Below are positions 49,984 through 63,783 of a DNA stretch of 64,000 bases, piece after piece. The notes under the pieces were generated by a model. It saw only the letters and a list, made by a program, of their open reading frames with translations. It ran no database searches and had not been told where the DNA came from. The stretch is from Luscinia megarhynchos (taxonomy: Eukaryota > Chordata > Aves > Passeriformes > Turdidae), in assembly GCA_034336665.1 (NCBI GenBank), contig CM067592.1:40785735-40849734 (forward strand), written 5' to 3'. Within the stretch, counting starts at the first letter, position 1, and each line of letters opens with the position of its first letter. The position numbers and the translations under genes are program-made.

Positions 49984-52900
49984 CCACAAGGACATTGTAT
50001 TTGAAATATGTGCTTGGTGACACAGAGCTGATTGCCCAAAGGAATCAGGATACATATATTTGTATTATTGTACACGTGAGTAGCTTGAATCATGTACTGC
50101 TCGCTCTCTTTGTTTGGATTATGCAGCTTGGCTGGGCAGCCATCCAAAAGATTCACATTAAATTCTAGCTATATTCAGCACAAAAGTCATCTAGCATCAG
50201 AGGATCAAAGTTACATCAACCAACAAGCACTAAGGAATTGATAAGCCACTAAAATTAGGTCATCTCCTAGCAGCTGCTTTTGATGGATGAAGTAGAATTT
50301 AGCCTCAGGTTTTCTATTTAAAGATCTGTTACAGCATCTTTTCCTGCAGCTACAATGAGAACACAACAAAGTATAATGCTTCTGATTAAATGTTTAATCA
50401 TTACTCTTTACTCTTCTGATTGTTTCTGCCATGGCACAGATTTACAGCACATACTATTTGCAGCTTCCCTAGCCCTTCTCAAACTGACATTAAAACAGTC
50501 GGGGTTTTTAATTCCTTAGTTGAAAAACCTAATAAACTATTTTTAAAAAATGTGGATAAAAATCTTTCAAAGATGTTTACTTGCTTCGCTTAAAGAGACA
50601 GACTGTCATTTACTGGAACTGAAAATGAGTATCTAAGCAATTATCCCACCACTGTGCCCTCTGGAAGAATCACCACATCACTAGGAACTGTATGAATACA
50701 AAAGTACATATCTGTGCATAAGTACATGGGGGGGGAGGGGAAATTCCTATGTTTTTATGATTTTATTCGTGGTTACTTTTTGGGAAATGGTCACATTAAT
50801 CTAATAATCACATACTTTTAAAAGTACTAGCTAGTGCACTAGGCTATCTTTGGTCATTAGCTACCAGCATTATAATTGCTAGAGTACAACATATGCCCTA
50901 CCAAGACATGCTTGTGGTATCAGGGCAATAAAAATAGTGCCATCTTTATCAACACTAGCATCAAAACCATGACACAGCTTTAGAAGAGGGTTCAAAAGGA
51001 AATTGACAAAAAAACCTGAATTAGTTTCAAATGCGTAGAACCTGCCCTTGCCCTGTTCAGGAGGTCAGCTGGCTGCAGCCTGTGTAAAACACTGTTGTGT
51101 CATCATTTCGTAAATGAAGCTAATGCAGGACTCCATTGTCAGGGTTTTCATTATGACATCTCTCAAGTCTGTTAAAATCACTAGAATCTTATCTAAATAA
51201 CCTTGGAAAAAGGGAAGGGAAAAGAAACTACATCTGTCCAACGAAAGAAACAAAGTAAACAGTTGTCTGCCTTTTCAAGTAAAAAATGATAGGGGAGAAA
51301 GACTGAAAAATACAGTACATGACAATGCCACCTAAGACACATAACTTTCTACAAATGACAGACATGTGCATGCTGCTTTATAGCAGTCATCCTCTGTGTT
51401 CCCTTCTGCCAGCCTTGTAAGTGGGCTGTTGCTGGGAAAGAGTCGTAAGAAGTTGAAACTCGCTGTCATTTCCATTCCAAATTTGGTGTGCCCGGTCCTC
51501 ATTACTTGTGAAAGCAACATTATGCACTGCAATTCAAAGTCTAGATCTGGCTTTTTCCAGCTACATACCTCTTCTTCAACAGAAAGCCTAAACTGCGGCG
51601 GGGGGGAGTGAGGGAGGGAATGTGTAATAGTATGTCTGGAGTAAACAACACATCTGAAACTTTTTCTTTTCAAGAAAGAATCTTTACAGGAAGAATGTAA
51701 ATGAGTTTATCAGTCCTGCTTAGTACCGTGTTCTGCTTGGATCTCAAGCTAATCAGCTTTGTCTTTTCCTTGGGGCCTCAGAGAAGCCAGCCAGGGAGCT
51801 AGCTTGTAGGTGCCTATCTGGTTCATGGAGTAGGACATCTGGTGAGATGGGGATGCTTTGATGCCACATAAATTTCTGACAACCTCAGCTGAAGGCTGTC
51901 TGTCATAACATCTGCTGTCTTACTGCGCTATGACCATGCTATGCATTCAGCATATCTGATATTACACTATGATAATCTTGGGATTTCAGTTTTGTCTAGC
52001 CTAAGTAGAAGTAGGACCAAAATGCCTCTTCTGTGCTCTAGCTGGCCTCCTTGGCATATTTTAGGATTAACAACCTTTTTGTTCATTTGTTTACTACAGT
52101 CACCTCCTAATAACTGTGTGCTTAAGGCAAAACTGGCCAAAGATGCCAGAACACAACAAGAGTTTGCTTGGTTTGTGATATTGCATCTCTGCATCGATGT
52201 AAGGAAATAAACACAAAGTCCTCCATTGTTAAACAAAATACTCAACACTTTTTCCACTGAATAAAACCACGTATTTTCACTGGGTCCACAAAGTTTTTTT
52301 AACTGAGGACAGAAAAGAAGAATAACGTTTTCAGGAGAAACTGTATTATCCTGGTAACTTTTTCTGGCAGTGAATCTCATTTAAAGTTAAACCAATTATT
52401 GAATACTTCCTTCTTTCAAATTATTCTTATTCTTGACAGTGAGAAACATGCATAAATTACATCAGGAGTTTAGTTTAAACAGTATACCGAGTCTGATACT
52501 AATCTCAGCACAATGTAACATTACTTAACCCATGACCATACACTAAAACTTGATTGCTCCAAAATGGATCTGAGGCACTTCTGAAAAACCCAATGGGCCA
52601 ATTTATCATTTGACAGTTTGAAAAATCTACTTTTTTATTACTCTTTCAAAAAAATCTTTCTTTTGCCTGTTTCTTTTCCTAGGGTCATTTACTTAAACAA
52701 ATCATGTGATTTGGGGAAACAAATCATCAGAATTTGGGGATAATCTAAGAAGGAAGAGGCTGCCCTTCTCTTTTCTGCCATTACCAGCTTTATCAACTGT
52801 CAATATCCTTGAAAAGATAAATGGAGATAGAAATCAAGCACCAGGGAAAAAAAAAAGTCAGTGCAGTAATTTCTCATATTTAGGGCTTTTGTTTGGTATG

Positions 52901-54435
52901 CTACAGTTCCTAGTTTTGATAAAAAGCTCTGTTTTAAAATATCAGGTTTGTCATTGTGATTGTGAGAAACTGTACTTTGTTAAAAATAATGTGAGGAATT
53001 GAAAACAGATCAAATCACATTATTATGAGCTGTAGCTCTATTCAACAGGTATGAAAGCTCTAATAGTAGTAGTTCTTCTTACTTGCCCACACATGGTTGC
53101 TATGCATCATGTTCCAAAACACAAATGCAGAAACCTGCTGGCAAGAGTCAGTAAGAAGAGGAAAACTGCGGTTACACATCTTTTTAGATGAGACTACCTG
53201 TTTCTTTTAGGTCTCTTTGCCTCTGCCTGTGTCAGAAGAGTTGTGCCATCCTATCTGTACCTTTTTGGAAGGGCAATATGTCCTATTTCCACTTAAAGGT
53301 TGAGGGTTTGGCAAGGAACGTTCTGATCTTCTAAGAGTGAACAAACATTGTGCAAGATCTCATTACAGAGATCCCAAGTTGCCAGCCTAAAATGCTTTAC
53401 CAGGCAATCACTATTTCCTGGGTATGCTTATGTACCACAAGGAGCTTGATATTTATGCAGCTTGCAGTATGCTGTGCATATAAAAATCAGCTACAAGAGG
53501 GAAAAAGTGTTTATGGAAGAAGAGGTTGGTATACACTGACACATTTTGATGGGTTACTAATCTAAACAAGCCAAAGCAAAGATTAAGCAGACAGTGTGAG
53601 GTTTGGTTTGTGGTCATGTGTGCTGAGGAACCAGCTGTGCCAGCTGTCTTTCAGAAAGTGTTCATGTTGTTTTCCATACCCATGAACTGCACTGGAGAAG
53701 AAAATTGTGAAAGGAATAATTAGACTCACAAAATCAAGCCCTTGAACCTGTGTAAATTAAGCAATAGGATTAAGGTTTTTCTCTGCCTCTTAATGTAGCC
53801 CCCCACCATGCTTTCCAAGGTCAGTTCCTGTGGCCAAGTTCAGTAACACACTTCATACCTATAGGCAAGCAAATAATATAAAACACAGCTACATATTCTG
53901 CTGGAACTCTGCCTTCTTTCAGTGAATGGGCAGTTACTCAATACTCATGTTTATCCTACTCATTCAGCATGAGATCTCAGGTGTCATTTGCAGTATGCTT
54001 TTCAAATCCTACAAGCAAAAGAGAAATTTTCTTTTCCTCAGGCTTTTATCTGACTTCCACATCATAATATGTTCACATTGTTTCCTGTTTTACTTTTTCC
54101 TTTAAATAAACCTGAATACATTTACTAAAAGTGTGATGTCATTACTAGCATTTTTAGATGCACAAAAGTATGAGTTTCACTGAGGAAAAAAGTTAAATTT
54201 GTCTATACTGTAAGCTATTTTGTGTGGCCAGTCTGAGTTGCCAGCTCCAATTCTCAGTACTCAAGAGCACTCTATATTTGCCAAATATGATTCTCACTGC
54301 CATCAGTTTCTGCTGTGAGGGTTTAGTATTTCTGCATATCAGATCAACACCTCTAAACATGGATATTCCTAAATCAAGAACCTACTGTTCTTCCCCAGCC
54401 ATCCAGGTCCTTCTCTTCACCTGCTATTTCTCACC
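49984..54435. other. non-coding stretch
   Basis: No gene is recognised. The minus frame at 51332-51673 (113 codons) is the most protein-like by eye in this part, but it has no supporting splice structure or family match. A CTCF-like site is at 50654-50667. Confidence 0.4.
50654..50667 (-). promoter_or_regulatory. candidate CTCF-binding site
   Basis: Read on the minus strand, CTTCCAGAGGGCAC matches 12 of 14 positions of the CTCF core CCASYAGRKGGCRS. It points opposite to the site at 26862-26875, so the pair is convergent (+ on the left, - on the right), an arrangement often found at chromatin loop anchors. Motif evidence only. Confidence 0.35.
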
Positions 54436-54474
54436 TTTTCACTGCATTGCACCAAAGCTGCCATCTTCCCCTTC
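54436..54474 (-). other. possible 39-nt exon (weak)
   Basis: On the minus strand a moderate acceptor (TTTTTGACCTGGTAG) and a fair donor (GAAAAG|GTGAGA) flank 39 bases whose first frame is open (KGKMAALVQCSEK). No family is recognised. It is recorded as a low-weight candidate. Confidence 0.08.
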
Positions 54475-57400
54475 TACCAGGTCAAAAATATTTGGATTGC
54501 AGCACGGGTAGCATCTTTACTCTTGTGTCTAGTATTTAGCTCCAGATAACTGCTGACAGCAGCAATTTCAAGGGAAATTTGCAATGAAAAGTTTCCTCCC
54601 GTTTGTGTATGTGCATGCATGTGTGCGTAGCAGAGGTGGCTGAAGTAGAAAATTATCATTTTCCCTTGTCTTTATCTAGTATCTTGTCCAAAAGCCCTTG
54701 ATCACATCTCTTCTTCTATCCTGCAGCTTGTTGCTGAAGGTATAGAACCCAGTCTGGGGTGCTCTCTACCTGTTCAACCTTTCCCCCACCTCTCCCACAG
54801 AGGTTTGGGCTGGCATTGTTTATCTAGGGCCAAGACCCATAATTGTGAGTGGTTTAAAGGGCATAGTGAGAATAGCATGAACGAAAACAAGAAAAAAGAA
54901 GACTATTCACCAAATAAAAAGGAAAAAAAATATCACACTCAGGAATGTATTTAAATCCAGGCTTCTAAGTGCCTAATGATGGAAGACCCACAATTCAGAG
55001 CTGTGAAATCAAGATGATAAAACCCATTTTATGTGTGTTTGTAGGGGATGATTTGAACACATTGTACCAGACCTTTCCCAGCTAAGATTCCTAGAATTAA
55101 AGCTTACTCTTGAGATGCTGCCAGCAACCTGTGTAAGTTTTGCCTAGTTGAAGTGGTCAGGAAAGTTACATTCACAGCTACACCGAGGCCTTTCCAACTT
55201 ACTTGGATTAGCTATAATGAATATATGAAATATTTTACTTCTATTTTCTTTGCTATATATAGCAATTATTCTGTCATTCATCAAATGTACACAAATTTCT
55301 TTTCATATGTAAATAGACCATTTGCTTCACAGCTCAAGCCAAACAGTTGTGCAGTTCTTTGTTGAGAAGATAATATATTTAATGACTGAGTGCCTTGTTT
55401 CCATTGTATAGAACAGGTGTTGTTTAATGGCACAGGCATTGTAACATTATATTCATTTATTAATATGAGTGTAACGAACACATTGTAGAGACATGAAGGT
55501 ACTGGTCTCATGGTTAGGGTTAGTGGTTTCCTATGATGTGGTAAGTGTAGGATAGTGGCTTAGATTCAGACTGGAGGGAAGAAGGAGTTCATTATAGCAA
55601 ATCCAAGTGATGTGGCTGGTTTTGGCCCTTGTTCACTTTTGAAAAGCAGAGAATACATGAAAGACTTCATTGAAAATGTGCAAGTTATTCAGTGTGGTTA
55701 ATTTTACGTTGGCTTCGCTCCCACCTTCTTTCAAGACTGTGTATGTGAACATGCCTTCTGAAACAGCTAAACCAATCTGCAATGCATTTATGTTGTTTTT
55801 GGATGCATGCACAATCCCTAGTATCCTATTTCATAAAGTAACCTGTCTTCAAATATGGGGGAAGAAGCCTGTAGATGATCCACTAACACTATGAAACAAT
55901 GCTTGCCTGAATAGTGCAGCCACAGAAAGTTGGTTCTCTGCTCTTTTTCACACATGCTGTTACATTTTTAGAGTTTCTGCTCTTCTTACCAAGAATTTCT
56001 GCTCAGCCAACTGGCAAGGTAGCTACAGCCACACAGGCAAATCAGGTGAATGAATGAAGTAACTAAAGAATCTGATTTTTGTTATTGTGTGAAATTACTC
56101 AGTATCAGTCAGAGAGCCAGAACTGAAAAATGCACTTAAATGCCAGAGTGTCAATTTGCTTTATGGAACTCAAATGACTGCTTCAGTTTGTTTGGACACA
56201 TCTAACCTTTTTTCTCAAGTGCCTCATGCTAACTTTGATGCTTGTTATTGCCATTAAGCAGTGGTATCTTTTTTTTTTTTTAACCTACCTTTTTGGAAAT
56301 ATTGCCTTTAAGAATCAAGGTATGTAATGAAGCAATTCTGTTAGAGAAAAGTTAATAAATGTGACTAAATCCGCACCTCTCTATTCTACCTTCTAATATA
56401 TGACATATCTTACTTTTTGTTTCATCTGGTAATTTAATAATTTTAATCATGTTAATCAGTATTTCACTTCCAGCCATAATGTTAACAGATCCTTTCAGAG
56501 CACTTTGTATACATCAGCCACAACCACTTTCCTAGTAAAGCAAATGACAGCAGCCCATTAATGATTTTCATTGCTGCTTTCTGAACTCCATCAGTTCCCA
56601 AAGTTTTACTTTTAGTGAAGGATCAACAAGAAAACAAGGTAGCTATGAAATAAAGTGCTATATGTTATATTCAAATATTTTCTTCACTCTTCTCTTGAAT
56701 CTTCTTTACATTTTTAAAAGCAGTTGAACAAATGCCCCCATGAAGTTACCTAGCTTCTCTTCTTGCTTAAACTGAAACATGTATTTGCCTTATTTTCATC
56801 TCACTGCACCATGTTTGCAATATTCCATTTCCAGTTGCAGCTGAATTTCTTTACAGTTACAAGTCAGTAAACAAGAGGAGAAGCAGATTCATTATCTGCT
56901 TTCCAATTCTCTCCCATGAGGCTTGGGATCAAGGCACGGAGTGTTCAATTCCAGCAAGAGAGGAAATCACTTCTGTGTTCACGGTCAGTTACAAACTGGG
57001 GAGAAAAGCCCCCACGCATGATGATCCCTAAGCCCTGGAAGCTTAGCCCAGACAAAAAGATAAAGCCCAGCCCTGTGCTTGAACTTGCCATGGGTATGTA
57101 GGATAGGCAAAACATTTGGGACCTTTATTTGAGCCACTTCACAGATTTGCTGCCTTAAGTCAGTTGCAAACATTGTGCCTTTGCTCTCAAATCAAGCTCT
57201 GTCCCACTCCCCACATCTCATCATATTTCATCCTCTTAACTTGGGCAACAGCATCAATCTGCTTGTCCCTCTCATTTCATTCTCTTTTCCCTGAAGACCC
57301 AATTTCTTCTAAGAAAACTGGTTTTACTGAGCCATCTCCCAAACCTACTGCAGGTTACTGAGAGCAGGGGAGTCATCACCCAAGGGCACATAGGTTCATT

Positions 57401-60400
57401 TTGCACCATAATAGTGACAGTGGTGCAGATGCTCATATACGATAGGGGCTCCTTTCTTGGCCATGGCCTATCTGGACATTGTAGAAGCACACCCTGAAAT
57501 ACAGCATCTTCCCAAAGAAATCTGTCTGCCTAGCAAGAAGGACTGACAATGGATTTGTTTTGAGTGGAGGCATGGGCAATTTGCCTGTTGTTACGAAACA
57601 CAACGGAAAACTGGGAGCAAATGCATCCTTTGGCTTCCCAACACAGTACTGTATCTGACAAGTCACGTCAGGCTGTTCTACTTAAATAGTTTTTAACTGA
57701 ATTTATTATTAACCAGAATGAATTCTATAACAAGATGGGAATAGTAGCCAGCAGCTAGTTGTGACAGACCACACAGCCTTCCTAGAAGTCTGGCTGCTGC
57801 TCATCCCTCTGAGGACACAGACCACAGCACAGGATTGATCACACAGGTTGCATTATCAGCTCTTCTCTTTATTAATACCTCAATTTTGTCACCTGCCACC
57901 AGAGACCTCAGGAACGTCTAAGTACACCTGTCATGTAAATCAGATTTTAAAAAATCACCCTCTTCAGGGTGAAACTGACTGCACAGCCAAGTTTACCTAC
58001 CAAATTGCGCTGCAACCTGGACTTCAAGAGGAGAGGCAGCAGGGACAGTTAAATCCATACATGTCCCTGAGTGGACAGACATCTTTGCTGCACAGACTTC
58101 AAGGCTACAATATGACAGCTTTATACCTGAACTGGAACGAGAGTGGGCAAAGCAGTTTTCTTATCTCTCCCACGGTAAAGATAGTGTAAAATTTTCAACA
58201 GCACCTCTGAACTAGCTGTCCTATGAAATACAATGAGCTACATGCCAATTAGAGACACATGAGGTATCACACTCAATATTAATTTTTCACGGAGTACACT
58301 TCTACGCACATCAGGAGATCACACTATTATCTGCAGCAAAAATAATCTGATGTTGGCCAAGAGAAACACAATTTCTTTACATAGGAAAATAAAAAGAATA
58401 TATTCTTAAATGGGCAAAAAGAAATCTCTGATTGATAGAAAAAGGCAAAGAAATTCTGTTCACAGCTCTGCATCTGTCAGTGATATTGGCCAATATACCC
58501 TGAACTGTCAGCAACGTAGCTAAGAGCAAATTCTGACCAGTAACTATGTTGCATTTTATCTTGCTATTAAAATAATTATTAGCAAGCAAAATGATACCAA
58601 ATCATAGCAGAGTGAAAATAGCAAAGCAGGTAGGTAGGGAAGACAGGTGATACAAGGCTTTCCAGAAATAGCTGTCCCTGAACAATAGAGGTTTTCTGTG
58701 CAAAAGCTTTCTAGTGGGAAGATCATTATCTTTCAACTATTATTTTGAAAACACTACTCTTCCTTTAATAGAATAAACTTATTAATATTGCCCTGGAGCA
58801 CTTAAATAAAAATAAAGGCATTACAGTATTTTAAGAAATTCTCTGTCTCCAAATTTGTGTTTTCCTAAAAGGAATAATATTATTACAAATAATCAGTACA
58901 GACTTTATTTTAGGAAACTTTTAATGCTTTTTTCTTCAAAGATTTATGAAGACTAAAGAATGCTCAAGCATCTATGTTGTGAATCTAGAGCCTATACAGC
59001 TGAGGGAGACGCAATGATCAATGACAATTCCCTCTTTCTGAAAATTCAACTGTGCCTGAAGTGATGTGACATATATGGGTACAACGCAGCTGTTGTATGG
59101 TCTCAGGCAGAGTGCAAGGAAGAGTCAAGTCATGATGTCACTAAACATAGCTACCATTAAATTATTTTTAAATTTTAACACATGAAACATGATACTACTA
59201 GCCAACAGTTACTGGACAGACCAGCTGGAGGGATCTATTAGCAGCATAATTCAGGATGTAGACATCCAAGGCATTGCATATGAATCTTAAAATAAGCAAA
59301 AAGAGGGGTAGAATTCCAGAATTATTTTTAAAAATAATTTCATAACAATCCTCTCCACCATGCTAGTTACTCAGTCCTTCAAGACACTCCCTAGTAACTG
59401 CTGTGGTCTTGCAATCATGATCTCATCTTGAATTGTCATTACATAATTAGCTAAAAAAAATAGTATCTTGTTATCAGTGCAGAAAAACTCTTATATTCTA
59501 AACAGAAAACGCACTCACAATTTATAGATATTAGTTGCTGTGTTTTCTTCCATCAACTTCCTAAAAACCTACTTGCTAGTGACCTCATGTGATTTAAATT
59601 TTCTTCTTTGCCTGTTGGCAGCTGCCACATACAGACTAGAATGGGCCAGAATGGAGCAAATGGCACAGCAAGAATTTCTACAGCAGCACCACATGTGGCA
59701 CATTTAGCAAGGAAACTCAGAGCAAAGGTGTGCTGTGCCAGCATGTAGGATGAGTGCTAGTAAGCGACAGGAGTCCAGAGCAGAGGGGCTTCCTTACAAC
59801 ATCCACCATTACCTGGAGCTACTATTACATTGCATTGTGAGAACACTACTTAAGAATTACTGCTTTTTGCTTTTTGTTTTGTTTTTTTTCAGTGATAGTA
59901 ATCATGTTTACCCATTCTCACACTACAGACTTCTAGTTAATGAGCTAATATATTCCTCAAGTTATGCAACACTCCTGTAAGATTTTTCACATTACAACTG
60001 GATTTTTTTCTAAGCACTATATTGCCATGTAGCCCCAAATTATCAACTGACCTGCATTAATTCAGAACTTCAGAAAAGTCATTATGCAACATAGCAACAG
60101 AGGTACAGGAGCAGAGGTTAGTCATTACCATGTCCCTAATTGAAGTGACAGCACTAAAATCACATTAGGGAAGAATTTCAAAAGGCTACACCTACAGTGT
60201 CTAAGTAAAGAACGTAAATGAAGTGTTAATTGAAAGTCAGAGAAGTAGCAAGTTATGAAAATAAGATAGTAAGAGTTACAGAGGAAAGAGACTCTGCTGA
60301 TTGAAGAGAAATTATTTATATGACCAACTGCTGTAATTTGGATAAAAATCTCTTCAGGAGCAGACAATTTGATACTATCTTATTTATGTTGAATTGAACA

Positions 60401-61729
60401 CCATGAGAGATAATTCCTGAAGATGCTAAATCCATACACTGGGAAACTCATGGGAAGGCTGACCATGCCTGACATTTAGGATAAAATGCCATGAGGTTGC
60501 ACTGTTCTTTGCCTTTGCCCTCTGTACTCCTCCATTACTGCCTGCTGGTGATATGTTCAGAAGGAAACCCGAGCTGCCCTCAACAGTAATGAAGTGCCAT
60601 TGTGTTTTAACAGCATGCTTAACTTACATGTTTCAGTGTTATTTTTGGCAGCCATGTGATAAAACCCAAAAACTCTGTGTGTGCGCTTAAGTACATTAAA
60701 TTGAATTCACATGAGCACCAGGCATAATTCTGTCCCAGAAATGAGTGTAGTATCAAGGCTTAAGTTTTCTAAAAATTTTTTTCCTATCTGATGCTTATTT
60801 GGCCAAAGACAAATCTGCTTGTCCCCCTGGGAGACACAGCAGCAATTTGCAGTAGTACATCTGCCTTCCCTCCCACTCCAACCTTTAGCATTTTCCCAGT
60901 GCTGCTGCACTCCTATATACAAACTAACCATGGTACTGGAAGCAAATCTCAGTCCTTGCCTCATGCCTCCTCTACCCCAGGACACAGAATAGACTGCAAT
61001 GGACTACTGAGCTTCAACACAGAGCTTCAGTGGTACAGTAGGACTGAAGCAGTGCTCTGTATTTAAGGATAATGCCATTTCTAACGCAAATATAAGGTGT
61101 CTGCAAACTTTCCTGCATCAATGCTGAGAAACTCAAGCTGCTGATAAGCTTTCATCCATGCAGGGCAGGATCTGAATAGAATATATGGAGTGTCTCCCAT
61201 GATTACTCCTCCCCATGGTCTCAGCGTGTCCTTCACATGATGGACAGGTCAGGAAAGAAGAGCAGTATGGAAAAGCAATAACTATCAGCTGCCATATCTG
61301 AGGTAGGTAAGCACAGCAGGATACTGTGGACAATCCCAAGTTAACTTCAAACCAAGCCAACTCAGGAATCAGGCTGCTTAGGTCTATACCTGGACCTCTA
61401 TACCTATACCTGGAGCTCTCTGCAGGCTACTTTGTGATCCTTCTTCAGCAGTATGGCCTCATTTCTGTCAAAACCAAAACAACCAGTGGCATTTGGAACG
61501 TATTTTCCTTGTCTTGGCAATACATACAACAGCCTTTGTGGATGGCAAGAGATTGCTGGGCTTGAATGGGCAAGGCTCTTCTCTCGCAATAATAACAGAT
61601 GAAGATTTTAAGGACCCAAAGAGCAGGACCAAAAAGCATGAATGGGAAGCAGTGATGAGCTCCAGAGCCTTGAGGAAGGAGAATATTTGGCATGGCTAGG
61701 ACATGTGAGTGGGTGAAGATCTATGTAAG
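54475..61729. other. AT-rich non-coding stretch
   Basis: No gene or interspersed repeat is recognised over 7 kb. There is a T12-type run at 56270-56281 and a 16-bp perfect palindrome at 55250-55265. The 113-codon + frame at 57848-58189 has no recognisable domain. A short imperfect duplication of CTATACCTGGA type lies at 61383-61415. Confidence 0.45.
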
Positions 61730-62297
61730 CTTCTGGCCATAATGGTCAGGACCAGGGCAGTGATTGTCCTCTTGTACTCAGCTCTGATGAGGCCACACTT
61801 TGAATCCTGTGTTCAGTTTAGGACCACTCACACAAAAAGGACATGAAGATTGTCCAGAAGGGCAATGGAGTTGGTGAAGGGTCTGGATCACAAGTCCTGT
61901 GAGGAGCAGCTGAGAGACCTTAGTTGTTCAGCCTGGAGAAAAGGAGGCTCAGGGGAGACTTTATGCTGTCTACATCTGCCTGAAAGGAGGTTGTGGAAAG
62001 GTGGGGGTTGGCCTCTTTCACAGGTTATAAGTGACAGGATGAGAGGAAATAGCTTCAAGTTGCACCTCAGTTTGGGGACGGATTGGATACGAGAAAAAAA
62101 TGTCATCAGCAGAAGGGCTATCAAAGTTGGAACTGTCTAGGAAGTGGTTAAATCACCACCATCCCTGGAGGTATTTAACAGATGTGTAGATGTGGTGCTT
62201 AGGGGTATCTATTGGTGGGCTTAGCTGTGTTAGGGTTATGTTTGGGCTTGCTGATCTTAAGGGTCTTTTCTGACCTAAATGATTAAACTATTCTAAG
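61730..62297 (+). mobile_element. CR1 LINE copy, 5'-truncated
   Basis: The copy starts near GGCCATAATGGTCAGGACCA and continues GGGCAGTGATTGTCC, TGAATCCTGTGTTCAGTTTA, GGAGCAGCTGAGAGACC, GAGATTTAT-like 3' UTR words and GGTCTTTTCTGACC, ending near 62297. It covers only the last part of the reverse-transcriptase ORF and the 3' UTR, as usual for CR1. The same terminal region is present in the copy at 13860-14445, in the same orientation. Indels shift the frame, so the ORF at 61850-62140 is a relic. The 3' terminal short repeats are decayed. Confidence 0.93.
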
Positions 62298-63669
62298 CTA
62301 CCTAAATGTCTGTATGCTGTTCCTGGTTACTGCTGACTACTACTGGTGTCTTTGTGCAAGTCAAAACTCTCTGAAGTGTCTCAGTTTCTTCCCTTTGAAA
62401 GCAGAAAGTTTACTTAGCAGAGTAAACCTCAGAAACACCAAAAGACTGCCCTGCACTTTGAAGCTCATAGATACCATCTTGTAGCACAGAGTCATTCCCT
62501 TTTCTCCTGCTGCTGTTTCCCACATGAAAATGAAGTTATTCCATGAACACTGAAATGAAACCTGGTTAATAATGGAGGTCAAACCTTTGTCCCTTCAGAT
62601 TTCTTTCCCTGGTCACCTTGCCCAAACCTACCTCATCAGTTCTCACTGTGTTCCTTTATGCACAAAACTATGTGTACTGTTCCAAGGAGCCCCATGTTGG
62701 CTACTGACAATTTCCTTACCTGCCTTCCCCTCTGCAGAACTACTGCCTCTGCCTCTCTTCTTCTAGACAGAAAGCAGTTTCCACAAATCTAGTAAAAATA
62801 TAATTTTTGCAAACACTCTTCAAATCCACCTGAAGACTGAACAAGTTCAGAAGCTGCTTGTGCAAATTGCAGATAGACTGACTGATCATAAAGAAAGATT
62901 GCATAAACTTCATTTTCTTATGAAACCAAGCTACAGTAGAATTAGGAGATTCAACATGATGTTCCACAAGGACTGCAATTCATCTACCTTATACAATTTA
63001 TTATATACCAGCATTTTTCATTTTACAGAGCAACACAAAATATTACACAGGGAAAAGAAGAGCTGATCCCTCATTATAGTTGTTCTAGGGGTCATGAACC
63101 CTATTAGGGGTTTTGCAAGCAAATATAAAAAATTATTTACTGCATTGAAGAATTTCACTTAGAGTTAAAACCTACAGAAAGGTGAATAAAAGGAATTGGG
63201 ATTTGGATTTATCATCAAACCACCATAAAGCTAAGCTACACTATTTTAACTTACTAAAATATTAATGAATCACAGACATCTACAGGAATACTGGTCACCC
63301 GTCTAAAAGTCAGTAGACACAGCATAGTCTTCCTTACAAGCAGTCACGTCTGTATCCCCAAATGTAGCTCCCACAGCTGAGCTCCATTCTGTGGTTGTTT
63401 TGCAGTGGTGTACGTGCTTTACATTTTGGTATTATGCACACTTCACTTTATGATGAGTGAGCTTTCTGTTTAATTCAAGTTCCTCATTCCATTTGTGGTT
63501 GCCATCAAAGTATTTAACCTTGTTTAAAACTCACAGAACTGAAGAGTTACCTCAACAATATTGAAGCCTATGCCTTACTGATGACCTGCATCCAGCCATT
63601 TTAAATCAACAAACATGTCTTTTCCCTGACCCTTTTGAGCTTTTGTTCGAAAGTTTGAAGGCTGCTTAC
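62298..63669. other. non-coding stretch
   Basis: No gene or repeat is recognised. It is AT-rich with short open frames only. Confidence 0.45.
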
Positions 63670-63783
63670 TGACAAGTGATTTGTTTCCATTAGAACATGC
63701 CTCATTCCAGCCATCCGTGACCATTTTGTACTTAGAGCTTTATAACCAGCACGTCTCAACATTCCTAAAATCCCAGAGAGGAT
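63670..63783 (-). CDS. candidate internal coding exon, unidentified protein
   Basis: On the minus strand a very good acceptor (TTCTTATTCTATTTTCAG) is followed by a 114-nt segment, exactly 38 codons and open in the first frame, and then a donor TCA|GTAAGC. The peptide includes GMLRRAGYKALSTKWSRMAG and RHVLMETNHLS, which is well mixed and basic, unlike the Leu/Ser/Phe-heavy translations of the surrounding AT-rich DNA. The frame stays open beyond the donor to a stop at 63601-63603, so a terminal exon (about 61 codons) is an alternative. It is also open upstream of the acceptor to 63885. I do not recognise the protein. Other exons of the gene would lie to the right of the window (upstream) or further left. 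No link to the exon at 27146 is shown. Confidence 0.35.
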
